The translations under genes were made by a program, and so were the position numbers. This document shows positions 1 through 7,216 of a stretch of 21,823 nt of DNA, piece after piece. Within the stretch, counting starts at the first letter, position 1. Each line of letters begins with the position of its first letter. The DNA is from JAVBQU01 sp031548675 (lineage in GTDB: Bacteria; Bacteroidota; Bacteroidia; Bacteroidales; P3), in NCBI GenBank assembly GCA_031548675.1, contig JAVBQU010000234.1, positions 1-21,823 of the forward strand. The letters run 5' to 3'. The notes beneath the pieces are model-generated. The model was not told where the DNA came from. It worked only from the letters and a program-made list of their open reading frames with translations, and did not search any database.

Positions 1-2
1 AA

Positions 3-242
3 AATAATATAGAAAAAAATCTTATCAACCAAGAGCTTAGAGAACTCATCAGCCGATTTACACAAGAGCTTACGCCCAAGCAGAAGATTATTTTTATATT
101 AAGAGATATTGAAGGTTTGGAATCTGACGAAGTAGAAGTTATTACCGGATTATCCGCAAAGAAAATCAAAAGCAATCTGTATTTAGCAAGGCAATATATT
201 AAGACAAAACTTGATTTAACGATGAACGATGAATATTTTTAG
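3..242 (+). CDS. ECF-type RNA polymerase sigma factor, C-terminal fragment (partial at window start)
   Basis: The frame is open from the window edge and ends in TAG at 240-242, leaving 79 residues. The readable part has the signature of sigma-70 region 4: LTPKQKIIFILRDIEGL, then a helix-turn-helix with SDEVEVITGLSAKKIKSNL and a basic tail YLARQYIKTKL. In this family region 4 binds the -35 promoter element. The usual Q-E-I-A wording of the helix-turn-helix is replaced by SDEVEVITGLS, so it is a divergent ECF member. Region 2 lies outside the window. The next genes on the same strand encode a small one-helix membrane protein and a lipoprotein, which suggests a sigma/anti-sigma envelope-sensing set. 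Family is fairly certain; the target regulon cannot be read from here. Confidence 0.85.
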   Translation, partial: NNIEKNLINQELRELISRFTQELTPKQKIIFILRDIEGLESDEVEVITGLSAKKIKSNLYLARQYIKTKLDLTMNDEYF

Positions 243-395
243 ATACAAGTAAACTAGATACAAGTTACGAGGTACATGTAACGAGTGACGGGAAAGTGAA
301 TAATTAAATGAGTAGTAAGTAAACAAAACACAAGTTAACAAGTAGACAAGGGACACGTAACGAGCCAAAGGTAAGCAGTTAAGATACGAGTAACT
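242..395 (+). repeat. Degenerate 7-nt tandem array A (units GNNACNN)
   Basis: The array starts at the last base of the sigma factor stop codon. Units read GATACAA (242-248), an 8-nt unit, then an exact 7-nt register: GATACAA (257-263), GTTACGA (264-270), GGTACAT (271-277), GTAACGA (278-284), GTGACGG (285-291). After an irregular stretch the pattern returns with 7-8 nt units: GTTAACAA (334-341), GTAGACAA (342-349), GGGACAC (350-356), GTAACGA (357-363), GCCAAAG, GTAAGCA, and GATACGA (383-389). G at position 1 and AC at positions 4-5 are the most constant. No coding potential is evident. Confidence 0.7.
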
Positions 396-454
396 TTATA
401 AACCTTACAAACCTTACAAACTTTTAACCATAAACAGCTCAACAACTCAACAAT
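394..454 (+). repeat. AT-rich leader block A joined to the 7-nt array
   Basis: This 60-nt block contains TTTATAAACCTTACAAAC, a repeat of ACCTTACAAAC, then CCATAAACAGCTCAACAA, and ends 3 nt before the ATG at 458. A closely similar block lies on the minus strand at 14119-14177, upstream of oxyR, with the same order of words and CCATAAACAACTCAACAA at its end. Both point toward the start codon of the downstream gene. Whether it is a mobile repeat or a 5' UTR signal is not known. Confidence 0.65.
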
Positions 455-457
455 AAA

Positions 458-886
458 ATGAAAACATCTCAAAATACATACAGCGACATTGTTGAAAAAA
501 TAAAAGGCAAAACTCCTGTACTTGAAAATCAGGACGAAATGCTGAAAAATATTATGCTTGAAGTAGAACAGTTAAAACCTACTGCCAAGCAGAATAAAGT
601 TATTACCATGCTAAGCCGTATATCAGGCATAGCTGCCGCTTTTCTATTGTCATTTTTAGCTTACGAAACATTTTTAGTTCAAGAATATCAACCGCAAAAC
701 AATCAGGTACAAATTGCCGAATCCTCATTTGAAAGTACACAATATGAATTAGCAGATCAATTTAAAAATGGAAACCTTACTGTTAAAAAAGAGATTATTT
801 TATCCGTAATGGCTCAAGAAGAACAGAAAGACAAAGAAAGAAAAACCTTTTACGCATCTATCTTTAATTATGCTCAAAATAAATAA
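458..886 (+). CDS. Small single-helix membrane protein, candidate anti-sigma factor
   Basis: The protein has 142 residues and no signal peptide. Residues 1-50 are charged and presumably cytoplasmic. Residues about 53-74 (SRISGIAAAFLLSFLAYETFLV) form one membrane helix, followed by a Gln- and Glu-rich C-terminal part presumably in the periplasm. This layout, plus its position downstream of an ECF sigma factor, fits an anti-sigma factor, but no recognised anti-sigma domain (for example a zinc-binding ASD motif) is visible, so the role is inferred from context only. The next gene starts 3 nt after its stop, so the two are almost certainly co-transcribed. The 215-bp gap to the sigma gene is filled by a 7-nt array and an AT-rich leader block. 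Confidence 0.7.
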   Translation: MKTSQNTYSDIVEKIKGKTPVLENQDEMLKNIMLEVEQLKPTAKQNKVITMLSRISGIAAAFLLSFLAYETFLVQEYQPQNNQVQIAESSFESTQYELADQFKNGNLTVKKEIILSVMAQEEQKDKERKTFYASIFNYAQNK

Positions 887-889
887 GTT

Positions 890-2032
890 ATGAAAAGAAA
901 AACATTCATCAGATGCACCGCAATTATCCTGTCGATTATAGGTATTTCATCATGTAATTCCTATTTCCGAACCATAACCACTATAAATGCTGATGGCTCA
1001 TGTACACGGGAAATTTATGCCGTTGCCGATTCCGTTTTCCTTGCCGGAGATATGTCGAAAAGTCCCTATTTATTTAAGCTCGATTCATCGTGGAAAATAA
1101 TACCGGTAAGACCCAAACATCCGAATTTTAAGGGACAAGAAGCAAAGCTTCAGAAAGATTGCAATGTAAAAGTAAGCAAAACCTATTCATCTGTAAATAA
1201 CATTCAGGCAAGTGTAAGAACAGTTGAAGAAGAATTGAAATCTATTGCCGCTCCCGGAGAATCTTTAAAAGAGATATTCTTTTGGTTTTATACCTATCAC
1301 ACCTATACAGTAACATATAAAAATATTGCACACCTTTTCCCTGTTTCGATAGATAAGTATCTAAGCAAAAAAGAACAAAGAATTTGGTTTCAAGGAGATT
1401 TATCTTCATGCAAAGGTATGAATGGCATGGAATTGCAGAACTACCTTTCTACCATTGAAACCGAAGTCCAAACTTGGTATAACCGCAATGTATATGAGCT
1501 TTCGTTTGAATGTATTCGAACTCTCGATAGTCAAAAAACGGGCAGTCCATACCTTTCACAATTAAGCCAAATTAAAGATAGCCTATTTCATGTCAATGAG
1601 AATAATAATATTGAAAAAACAGCAAGCTTTGAGCATTTTGTGGTTGAAGACGTAAGTCGGATGCTCGATACATTTTTCCACACAAGCCATTATTCCCAGC
1701 TACTTTCTCATTTTAACGAAAAGGAAATAAATAGAATATATCCTCAGTACCAAAAGCAAATGGAAACTTTGTCAAGTTTGTTGATAATTTTTATGGATTA
1801 TGAATTAGTCCTTCCGGGCAGATGTATAGAAACCAATGCCTCATCCATAAAAAATGATACTCTTGCATGGAAAGTTGATTTTCCCCGTTTTTTTGCAGAA
1901 GACTATGTGCTCACGGCTCAATACAAAACTATAAATTATTGGGCATTTGTTGTAACCGGATTATTGATAGTATTTAGCCTTTCAGCAAAACCACTTTATA
2001 ATTTGTGGAAGAAAAACAGAAAGTGTAATTGA
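890..2032 (+). CDS. Lipoprotein with an additional C-terminal membrane helix, function unknown
   Basis: The protein has 380 residues. The N-terminus is a lipoprotein signal with lipobox ISSC, which would lipidate Cys22. A predominantly soluble region follows, beginning with a beta-rich stretch (TITTINADGSCTREIYAVAD). Residues about 349-367 (YWAFVVTGLLIVFSLSAKP) form a second hydrophobic helix, ending in a basic tail KKNRKCN. The double anchor implies that the folded part sits in the periplasm and the protein stays in the inner membrane, an unusual arrangement for a Bacteroidota lipoprotein. It starts 3 nt after the one-helix protein and ends the presumed sigma-factor operon, so a sensor or partner role is plausible. 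I do not recognise a named family. Confidence 0.75.
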   Translation: MKRKTFIRCTAIILSIIGISSCNSYFRTITTINADGSCTREIYAVADSVFLAGDMSKSPYLFKLDSSWKIIPVRPKHPNFKGQEAKLQKDCNVKVSKTYSSVNNIQASVRTVEEELKSIAAPGESLKEIFFWFYTYHTYTVTYKNIAHLFPVSIDKYLSKKEQRIWFQGDLSSCKGMNGMELQNYLSTIETEVQTWYNRNVYELSFECIRTLDSQKTGSPYLSQLSQIKDSLFHVNENNNIEKTASFEHFVVEDVSRMLDTFFHTSHYSQLLSHFNEKEINRIYPQYQKQMETLSSLLIIFMDYELVLPGRCIETNASSIKNDTLAWKVDFPRFFAEDYVLTAQYKTINYWAFVVTGLLIVFSLSAKPLYNLWKKNRKCN

Positions 2033-2073
2033 AAAGAGGCTAGCTTAACAATGACGTGCTTTTTTACCCCCAA

Positions 2074-2124
2074 CCCCTAAAGGGGAGTTCTGTTTATGCA
2101 CTTTACAAAAGTCCCCTTTAGGGG
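2074..2124. repeat. 13-bp perfect inverted repeat (CCCCTAAAGGGGA family)
   Basis: The left arm CCCCTAAAGGGGA (2074-2086) is the exact reverse complement of the right arm TCCCCTTTAGGGG (2112-2124), with a 25-nt loop. Each arm is itself nearly palindromic. A third TTTAGGGG lies at 2157-2164, separated from the right arm by a GC-richer stretch with GAGC/GCTC complementarity (2131-2146). It sits between convergent genes, is much more GC-rich than its surroundings, and resembles REP-like intergenic palindromes. No T-tract follows it. Confidence 0.7.
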
Positions 2125-2180
2125 GAACCGGAGCGTAGTGTAGCTCGGCGAAGCCATTTAGGGGTCAAATTTAAAATAAA

Positions 2181-2219
2181 AACTCCGCTTCTTCCCCCAA
2201 AGGGAGCAAAAGCGGAGTT
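2181..2219 (-). terminator. Probable intrinsic terminator of the minus-strand lipoprotein gene
   Basis: AACTCCGCTT (2181-2190) pairs perfectly with AAGCGGAGTT (2210-2219) across a 19-nt loop that contains a small nested TCCC/GGGA stem. On the minus strand the stem is followed by TTTTTATTTTAAA. It lies about 75 nt past the stop of the 2293-3072 gene. Confidence 0.7.
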
Positions 2220-2292
2220 GGAAATTTAGATGTAAAATCAACTTTTGGAGATTCCCATAATCTGATTTTATAATTTCTCTGCCTAATATTAT

Positions 2293-3072
2293 TTATTTTA
2301 CTGGGGTATATTCAAAACGATGCCAACCGCTTTTATCACCATCATCATAAGTACTTCCTATAACATAATTGTCTACATCAACAGTATAAGTAAATTCGCT
2401 AGAGAACTTGTATGTTTCATAAGTGTGGGATTGGCGAGTAGGCATTTGCCCTGTTTTGCTGTAATGAAAATCAAATAAATAACAAACGAACCAATTAGGT
2501 GCATTTACATAGCGGAATATAGATTTAATATCAGCATATTCAAAACTTATTTCATTAGTTTCGCTTGTCGAAGCATAGTTTATCTTATTAATATTTCCTT
2601 TTGAATCATAGCTGTAATCACAATTTTTCCCTTCACTATTTTCCGTTTTGATAATATTTCCTTTATTATCAAGTGTAAGTGTACTTATATATGGTGTTCC
2701 GCCTTTCTCCTGATCTGTAACAATTACTTTCAACCCTTGATATACAAATGTTGTGCTGCTATACAAACTTCCTTTATCATAAGTTTTCATTTCCACAGGA
2801 CGACCATTCCCATCATACGAAATTTCATCAAAGTCATCCGTTTCATGTATAATTTTTACAAGAAAATTATGATCATCATACATATAATGGGTCGTATCAG
2901 AAAACAATGTAGAGGCAGTACGTATATCCATAACAGGTAGTTTCTTTACAGTTTCAGTAAAGTCAGTATTCGGTGTATCATTATTCTTGTTACTATCTTT
3001 ACTACATGCACTCAATACATTTAAAATACTTACAATTGCCACTAATGCAATTATCATTGTTCTTTTTTTCAT
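2293..3072 (-). CDS. Secreted lipoprotein, DUF4595-like (YD-type beta repeats)
   Basis: The protein has 259 residues with a lipoprotein signal and lipobox LSAC (Cys23), followed by a polar Asn/Asp-rich linker. The rest is built of recurring short beta-strand phrases such as YDDHNFLVKI, YDGNGRPVEM, LDNKGNIIKT and YDSKGNINKI, the pattern seen in YD/RHS-like strands and in the DUF4595 family of Bacteroidota outer-membrane lipoproteins. Family assignment is by pattern and is not certain; no enzyme motif is visible. Its ATG lies only 2 nt after the hisS stop codon, so it is read as the second gene of a hisS transcript, and a hairpin with a T-tract follows its stop. Why a surface lipoprotein is tied to a tRNA synthetase gene is unclear. 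Confidence 0.75.
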   Translation of the reverse strand: MKKRTMIIALVAIVSILNVLSACSKDSNKNNDTPNTDFTETVKKLPVMDIRTASTLFSDTTHYMYDDHNFLVKIIHETDDFDEISYDGNGRPVEMKTYDKGSLYSSTTFVYQGLKVIVTDQEKGGTPYISTLTLDNKGNIIKTENSEGKNCDYSYDSKGNINKINYASTSETNEISFEYADIKSIFRYVNAPNWFVCYLFDFHYSKTGQMPTRQSHTYETYKFSSEFTYTVDVDNYVIGSTYDDGDKSGWHRFEYTPVK

Positions 3073-3074
3073 TC

Positions 3075-4451
3075 TTATTTTTTCGTTTTGACTTTGCTTT
3101 TAGTTAATTCTTGTAGGCTTATTTTTTCCTGAGTGCCACCCTGCATATTTTTCAGGGTAAGCTTATTTTCCAGCATTTCGGTTTCACCTACCACTACAAC
3201 CCAAGGAATATTATTAGCATTCGCGTATGACATTTGTTTTTTTATTTTTTCTGGATCGGGATACATTTCTGCACTAATGCCTTTTTTCCGTAATTTAGCA
3301 AGTAAAGGCAGGCAGTATTTCATTTCTTTTTCTCCAAAATTGACAAACAGCACTTGGGTCGATGTTTGGGTATTTTCAGGAAAACGATTTAATTCCTGCA
3401 ATACATCATAAATACGGTCAGCTCCGAAAGAAATACCTACCCCCGACATATCGGGCAGACCGAAAATTCCCGTCAGGTTGTCGTAACGACCCCCACCGCA
3501 GATACTTCCCATAGCAACCTCATCAGCTTTAACTTCAAGAATAGAACCTGTATAATAGTTCAAGCCCCGAGCCAAAGTAATATCAAACTCAACCACAGCT
3601 TTAATTTCAGTATATCCCAATAAATCCAATATCTCACGCATTTCGGCAATCCCTTTCTGTCCCGTTTCCGATGAAGTAAAAATCTTTTCTAATTGACAGA
3701 GCTTGCTTTGCGTATCGCCCGATAAGTTGATAATAGGCTGTAATTTAGCTACGGTTTCTTGCGAAAGACCTTTCGCAATCAATTCCTCATTTACCTTATC
3801 CAAACCTATCTTATCCAATTTATCTATAGCCACCGTAATATCCACAATTTTATCCGCTTCCCCGATATATTCCGCAATACCCGTCAAAATTTTACGATTG
3901 TTGAGCTTAATAGTAGTTTTGATATTCAACATATCAAAAACCCTGTCAATAATTCCCATAAGCTCCGTTTCGTTAAGCAGAGAATTACTACCGATAACAT
4001 CCGCGTCACATTGATAAAACTCGCGGTAACGTCCTTTCTGCGGACGGTCGGCACGCCAAACCGGCTGCATTTGATAACGCTTAAAAGGAAAGGTCAATTC
4101 ATTCTGATGCATCACCACAAAACGGGCAAAAGGAACCGTTAAATCATAACGCAATCCTTTTTCACTTATCAAAGGAGTCATCTTCTTATAATCCGATTTC
4201 GCCTCAGTATGATTATCTACTCCCTCTAAAAAATTCCCCGAATTTAAAATCTTGAATAATAATTTATCTCCCTCTTCACCATACTTTCCCATTAAGGTAG
4301 AAAGATTTTCCATCGAAGGAGTTTCTATGGGCGAATAACCATAAAGCTGAAATACAGATTTTATAGTATCGAAAATATAATTGCGGCGGTTCATTTCCAC
4401 CGGAGTAAAATCGCGGGTTCCCTTGGGGATTGAAACTTTGGGCGAAGCCAT
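3075..4451 (-). CDS. hisS: Histidine--tRNA ligase
   Basis: This 458-residue class II aminoacyl-tRNA synthetase charges tRNA-His with histidine in the cytoplasm. Visible are the N-terminal PKGTRDF, the ATP/histidine loop RYDLTVPFARF (101-111), motif 2 with RADRPQKGRYREFYQCDAD (about 133-151), the histidine-specific ARGLNYYTG (294-302), GGGRYD (319-324), and motif 3 with GVGISFGADRI (337-347). The C-terminal anticodon-binding domain follows (LFVNFGEKE to the end). Length is normal. The start at MASPKVSIPKG fits the family. The region upstream carries an AGCATCT-T-AGATGCT palindrome (4487-4501) and dispersed element copy 1; no strong TAnnTTTG promoter with correct spacing was found close to the start. 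A lipoprotein gene follows 2 nt downstream. Confidence 0.97.
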   Translation of the reverse strand: MASPKVSIPKGTRDFTPVEMNRRNYIFDTIKSVFQLYGYSPIETPSMENLSTLMGKYGEEGDKLLFKILNSGNFLEGVDNHTEAKSDYKKMTPLISEKGLRYDLTVPFARFVVMHQNELTFPFKRYQMQPVWRADRPQKGRYREFYQCDADVIGSNSLLNETELMGIIDRVFDMLNIKTTIKLNNRKILTGIAEYIGEADKIVDITVAIDKLDKIGLDKVNEELIAKGLSQETVAKLQPIINLSGDTQSKLCQLEKIFTSSETGQKGIAEMREILDLLGYTEIKAVVEFDITLARGLNYYTGSILEVKADEVAMGSICGGGRYDNLTGIFGLPDMSGVGISFGADRIYDVLQELNRFPENTQTSTQVLFVNFGEKEMKYCLPLLAKLRKKGISAEMYPDPEKIKKQMSYANANNIPWVVVVGETEMLENKLTLKNMQGGTQEKISLQELTKSKVKTKK

Positions 4452-4602
4452 ATTGAAATATAATAATTAATTAAAAATTAAGTAAGCATCTTAGATGCTG
4501 AAAAAAGTTTACAAACAACAGGATATGAAGAAGTTTGAGATGCCATTTTTTATAAGAAAACCATAGAAAAATTATGGAACAAAAATAGAAGTAAGTCCTC
4601 CA

Positions 4603-4823
4603 TTGGCATAATAAAAATGCGTTAAGAAAAAGCTAACTTTGCAGCGTTAAAAACAAAAAAATAAGCAATAAACTCAATGAGATGTACAAGAGTTTGTATG
4701 TACCCGATTCTATATTAAAATAATTAGTATCAACCTTTTTTTGTTTAGTGAAAAAGGGAGCTTTTTAAGCAATTTTTTATTCAGCCTTGACTTTTTGTTA
4801 CTTTTGGCTTAACCCAAAAGTAA
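4603..4823 (+). repeat. Dispersed ~220-bp element, copy 1
   Basis: This copy aligns over its whole length with 12799-13017. Conserved parts in order: TTGGCAT (4603 on); GCGTTAA direct repeats (4619-4625 and 4644-4650) flanking TAACTTTG (4634-4641); a middle block ACAAGAGTTTGTATGTAC; a T-rich tract; TTTTTTATTCAGCCTTGACT; and a terminal hairpin TTACTTTTGG (4798-4807) / CCAAAAGTAA (4814-4823) with loop CTTAAC. It has no open frame. It occupies most of the 473-bp gap between DUF4270 and hisS; little else is recognisable there besides the small palindrome at 4487-4501. The stated strand is only the one on which the promoter-like box is read. Confidence 0.75.
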
Positions 4824-4924
4824 AAGAAAAATAGAACTTAATCATTAATTTTTTATAGCACATCATTTGTATTTTCCAACATCCTGAATATCTTTCAGTG
4901 CAATAAAACAATATTTGTGCAGGT

Positions 4925-6259
4925 TTACCTGTAGGTATAAATAACCTCTAATCTAACAGGATTATTACCACTTGTACCTTTTATTATACTGCTGTTAGCC
5001 GTTGTTCTTCGCGAATCAGCAACAATGAGCAGACTATTATCAGTTTCAGTTCCCAAAACCCAGCGTTGGAAATAACGGGTAATACGTAACCGATAGGTTT
5101 GAGCAGAAGTATTATATGCACCATCCAGATAAGCATAAATATTAGAAGATACACCATGATCCGGCAATAAATCGTAGCCGCCAGCCGATAATATTTTATA
5201 TACGTTTAATTGAGAAATAGGATCGTAAGTGTTGCTAGATAAATCCACAGGTAAAATTAATGAAGCCTGATTAATAACAACCCTTTTATCTTTCATCCAT
5301 TCCGGAATCTGAGGCATGGTAAGCCTGATATTCACCCCGCCCATGGTTTGCAGGAAAAGCTGCTGCTGACCTTTCGAAATATCGGTTTTATTTATCTGGC
5401 TTAACAATAAAGGATTGGCTCCCGCATAATTGTTATGTAAAAACTGATTAAAATAAGTACAAGCTTTATTATTAGAAATATCAACTTGGAAACTGCTTTT
5501 CTTCTGAGCCGTATCAGTTCCGGTATGATAATAGAGCGTAAGCCGTGTAGCAGAAGACGTTAAAACCATATAAGTAATACAACTATTTGAGGTTCCACCC
5601 GTAGCTTTGATATAAAGCCCCTTAAAAAAATCTGTAAAGTTATCAGCACTTTGATATACCGAAGGATCAGCCGTAAGGAATTTTTGAGCCCAAGTCTTGC
5701 TTAAGGCAATCCGGAGTTGAGGACTGCCATAAGTACTATCAGTAAGATTAGGCTTAAAAGACACACTGCCTATCACACTAGAATTATATTGAAATGGAGA
5801 ATCAGAACGGTAAATAGAATCCTTATATAACTTTGTGTTTAACTCATATACACTTAATGTAACCGGAGGATTATCCGATCCGGCACTGTAAGTAGTAGGA
5901 TATATACCCGAAGAATTCCGATAAGCAATGCTTAATACTACAGAATCTATAGAAGTAGAAGAAGGAAAAGTGTAAGCCGCACTTACATCCGGTATTAGTT
6001 GGGTTACAATATTAGCTTCAGATTTTCCAAAATTAGGATCCAGATAAGCCCCTAATAAAACAGGAGAATACTTAGATGTAGTTAAGCTGTCGTCCAATAC
6101 AGAATAAGCAGTAACAGAAAATACGGTATCCTTGCTATTCAACAAGTCCGAAGAAGCAATTAAATCATTACCTATTTCTCCGGCTTCGTCGACACAAGAA
6201 ACACACGAAACAGCTATACACAATAAGGCAAATATTATTTTTGTAGACCAACGTTTCAT
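4925..6259 (-). CDS. DUF4270-family outer-membrane lipoprotein
   Basis: The protein has 444 residues. The signal peptide MKRWSTKIIFALLCIAVSCVSC ends in two possible lipidation cysteines (Cys19 or Cys22). The following CVDEAGEIGNDLI and the long Ser/Thr/Asn-rich beta-type body (SVTAYSVLDDSL, LLGAYLDPNFGKSEANIVTQL, IDSVVLSIAYRN) match the DUF4270 family of Bacteroidota, for which I know no established biochemical role. It lies 78 nt downstream of the GT5-like gene on the same strand, an association I recall from other Bacteroidales, and is probably co-transcribed from the promoter at 7186-7216. No terminator hairpin with a T-tract was seen after it. Confidence 0.8.
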   Translation of the reverse strand: MKRWSTKIIFALLCIAVSCVSCVDEAGEIGNDLIASSDLLNSKDTVFSVTAYSVLDDSLTTSKYSPVLLGAYLDPNFGKSEANIVTQLIPDVSAAYTFPSSTSIDSVVLSIAYRNSSGIYPTTYSAGSDNPPVTLSVYELNTKLYKDSIYRSDSPFQYNSSVIGSVSFKPNLTDSTYGSPQLRIALSKTWAQKFLTADPSVYQSADNFTDFFKGLYIKATGGTSNSCITYMVLTSSATRLTLYYHTGTDTAQKKSSFQVDISNNKACTYFNQFLHNNYAGANPLLLSQINKTDISKGQQQLFLQTMGGVNIRLTMPQIPEWMKDKRVVINQASLILPVDLSSNTYDPISQLNVYKILSAGGYDLLPDHGVSSNIYAYLDGAYNTSAQTYRLRITRYFQRWVLGTETDNSLLIVADSRRTTANSSIIKGTSGNNPVRLEVIYTYR

Positions 6260-6337
6260 AAATGAATTTTAAAAGATAAAGTAGATAAACTGATAAAATG
6301 AATAAAAATTGCCCATGAATAAGTTTATCCAGCCGAT

Positions 6338-7156
6338 TTATTCGTCCCCCTCAGGAATAAATTGTTCGTAGAAAATATTATACTGCTCATGAGATGTTTC
6401 CTCAGGGCAATAAGGCAAAACAGGTTTACCGCTGTTAAGTGCATATTCGGCTAATTCAGGAAGAATATTTTCACTCCCAAAAATAATGCCGTCAGAATTG
6501 TCAATAGCCGCTTTCATTACATTAAGATAAGTAGGCTCTTTATAATGCTTTAAATCCTTAGAATGAAATCCACTCATTTTCATCTTGGCAACCAAGCCGG
6601 TGTCCAAAGTATTTTCAAAAGCATCATCGTACAAAGAAAGAACCACTTTCGAATCAGAAAACAGAGGATTATCAGTATAGAATTTCTTTATCAAAATAGG
6701 GGTAAAGCATGAAATCAACCCATGACAATGAATGACATCCGGAGACCAATTTAATTTTTTGGCAGTTTCAATAGCACCTCTCGAATAGAAAATAGCACGC
6801 TCATCATTATCATCAAAAAACTTGCCGTTTTCATCAAAAAGTTCCGCTTTTCGTCTAAAATAATCTTCATTATCAATAAAATATATCTGCATGCGGGCAG
6901 CCTGAATAGAAGCTACCTTAATGATTAGCTGATGGTCGGTATCATTAATAATGATATTTAAGCCCGATAAACGAATAACTTCATGAAGCTGATTCCTGCG
7001 TTCATTAATATGTCCATAGCAGGGCATAAAAGATCTTACTTCTCTGCCTTGTTCCTGAATACGTTGAGGTAAATATCGACCGATACGGGAAATCAAACTG
7101 TCTTCTAAATAAGGATAGATGGATTGATTGATGAATAGAATTTTTCCTTTTGACAT
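6338..7156 (-). CDS. Half-length glycogen/starch synthase-like protein (GT5 N-terminal domain only)
   Basis: The protein has 272 residues, whereas a complete GT5 glycogen synthase has about 480. The start KILFINQSIYPYLEDS, the middle DNEDYFRRKAELFDENGKFF and DVIHCHGLISCFTPILIKK match the N-terminal Rossmann half of glycogen synthase. The C-terminal GT1-type half that carries most catalytic residues is absent, and the N-terminal K-x-G-G-L ADP-glucose-binding motif is replaced by PYLEDSLISR. A full glycosyl transfer reaction is therefore unlikely. A regulatory, binding or moonlighting role is an inference. The frame ends cleanly in the polar tail FIPEGDE, so it looks like a settled short protein rather than a fresh truncation. 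A good promoter precedes it and a DUF4270 gene follows. Confidence 0.8.
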   Translation of the reverse strand: MSKGKILFINQSIYPYLEDSLISRIGRYLPQRIQEQGREVRSFMPCYGHINERRNQLHEVIRLSGLNIIINDTDHQLIIKVASIQAARMQIYFIDNEDYFRRKAELFDENGKFFDDNDERAIFYSRGAIETAKKLNWSPDVIHCHGLISCFTPILIKKFYTDNPLFSDSKVVLSLYDDAFENTLDTGLVAKMKMSGFHSKDLKHYKEPTYLNVMKAAIDNSDGIIFGSENILPELAEYALNSGKPVLPYCPEETSHEQYNIFYEQFIPEGDE

Positions 7157-7185
7157 TTCTTGAATATAAAGTAAAAAACAATTTG

Positions 7186-7216
7186 CAAAGATACTACTTT
7201 TTTAGCAATCATTCAA
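7186..7216 (-). promoter_or_regulatory. Bacteroidota-type promoter for the GT5-like / DUF4270 genes
   Basis: On the minus strand TTG (7214-7216), a 20-nt spacer and TATCTTTG (7186-7193) match the primary sigma consensus TTG-N19/20-TAnnTTTG. Transcription would start near 7180, about 25 nt before the ATG at 7156. Confidence 0.7.

Noticed and set aside
242..395. A CRISPR-like or VNTR array in the first intergenic region
   Set aside because: Units are only 7-8 nt, degenerate, and have no spacers; no cas genes are present. It is kept as a degenerate heptanucleotide repeat instead.
3133..4142. Several open frames of about 90-130 codons on the strand opposite hisS
   Set aside because: They are antisense to a well-conserved synthetase, have Ser/Phe/Ile-rich sequences typical of shadow frames, and carry no recognisable motif.
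4487..4501. AGCATCT-T-AGATGCT palindrome upstream of hisS as a T-box or other synthetase control element
   Set aside because: A one-base loop cannot form a hairpin of full length, there is no T-box core sequence, and no nearby promoter supports it; it could be a protein-binding palindrome but nothing else in the window repeats it.
4798..4823. Terminal hairpin of the dispersed element as an ordinary intrinsic terminator
   Set aside because: The stem is AT-rich and is followed by A-rich sequence on the + strand and by CAAAAAG on the - strand; neither side has the required T-tract directly after the stem.
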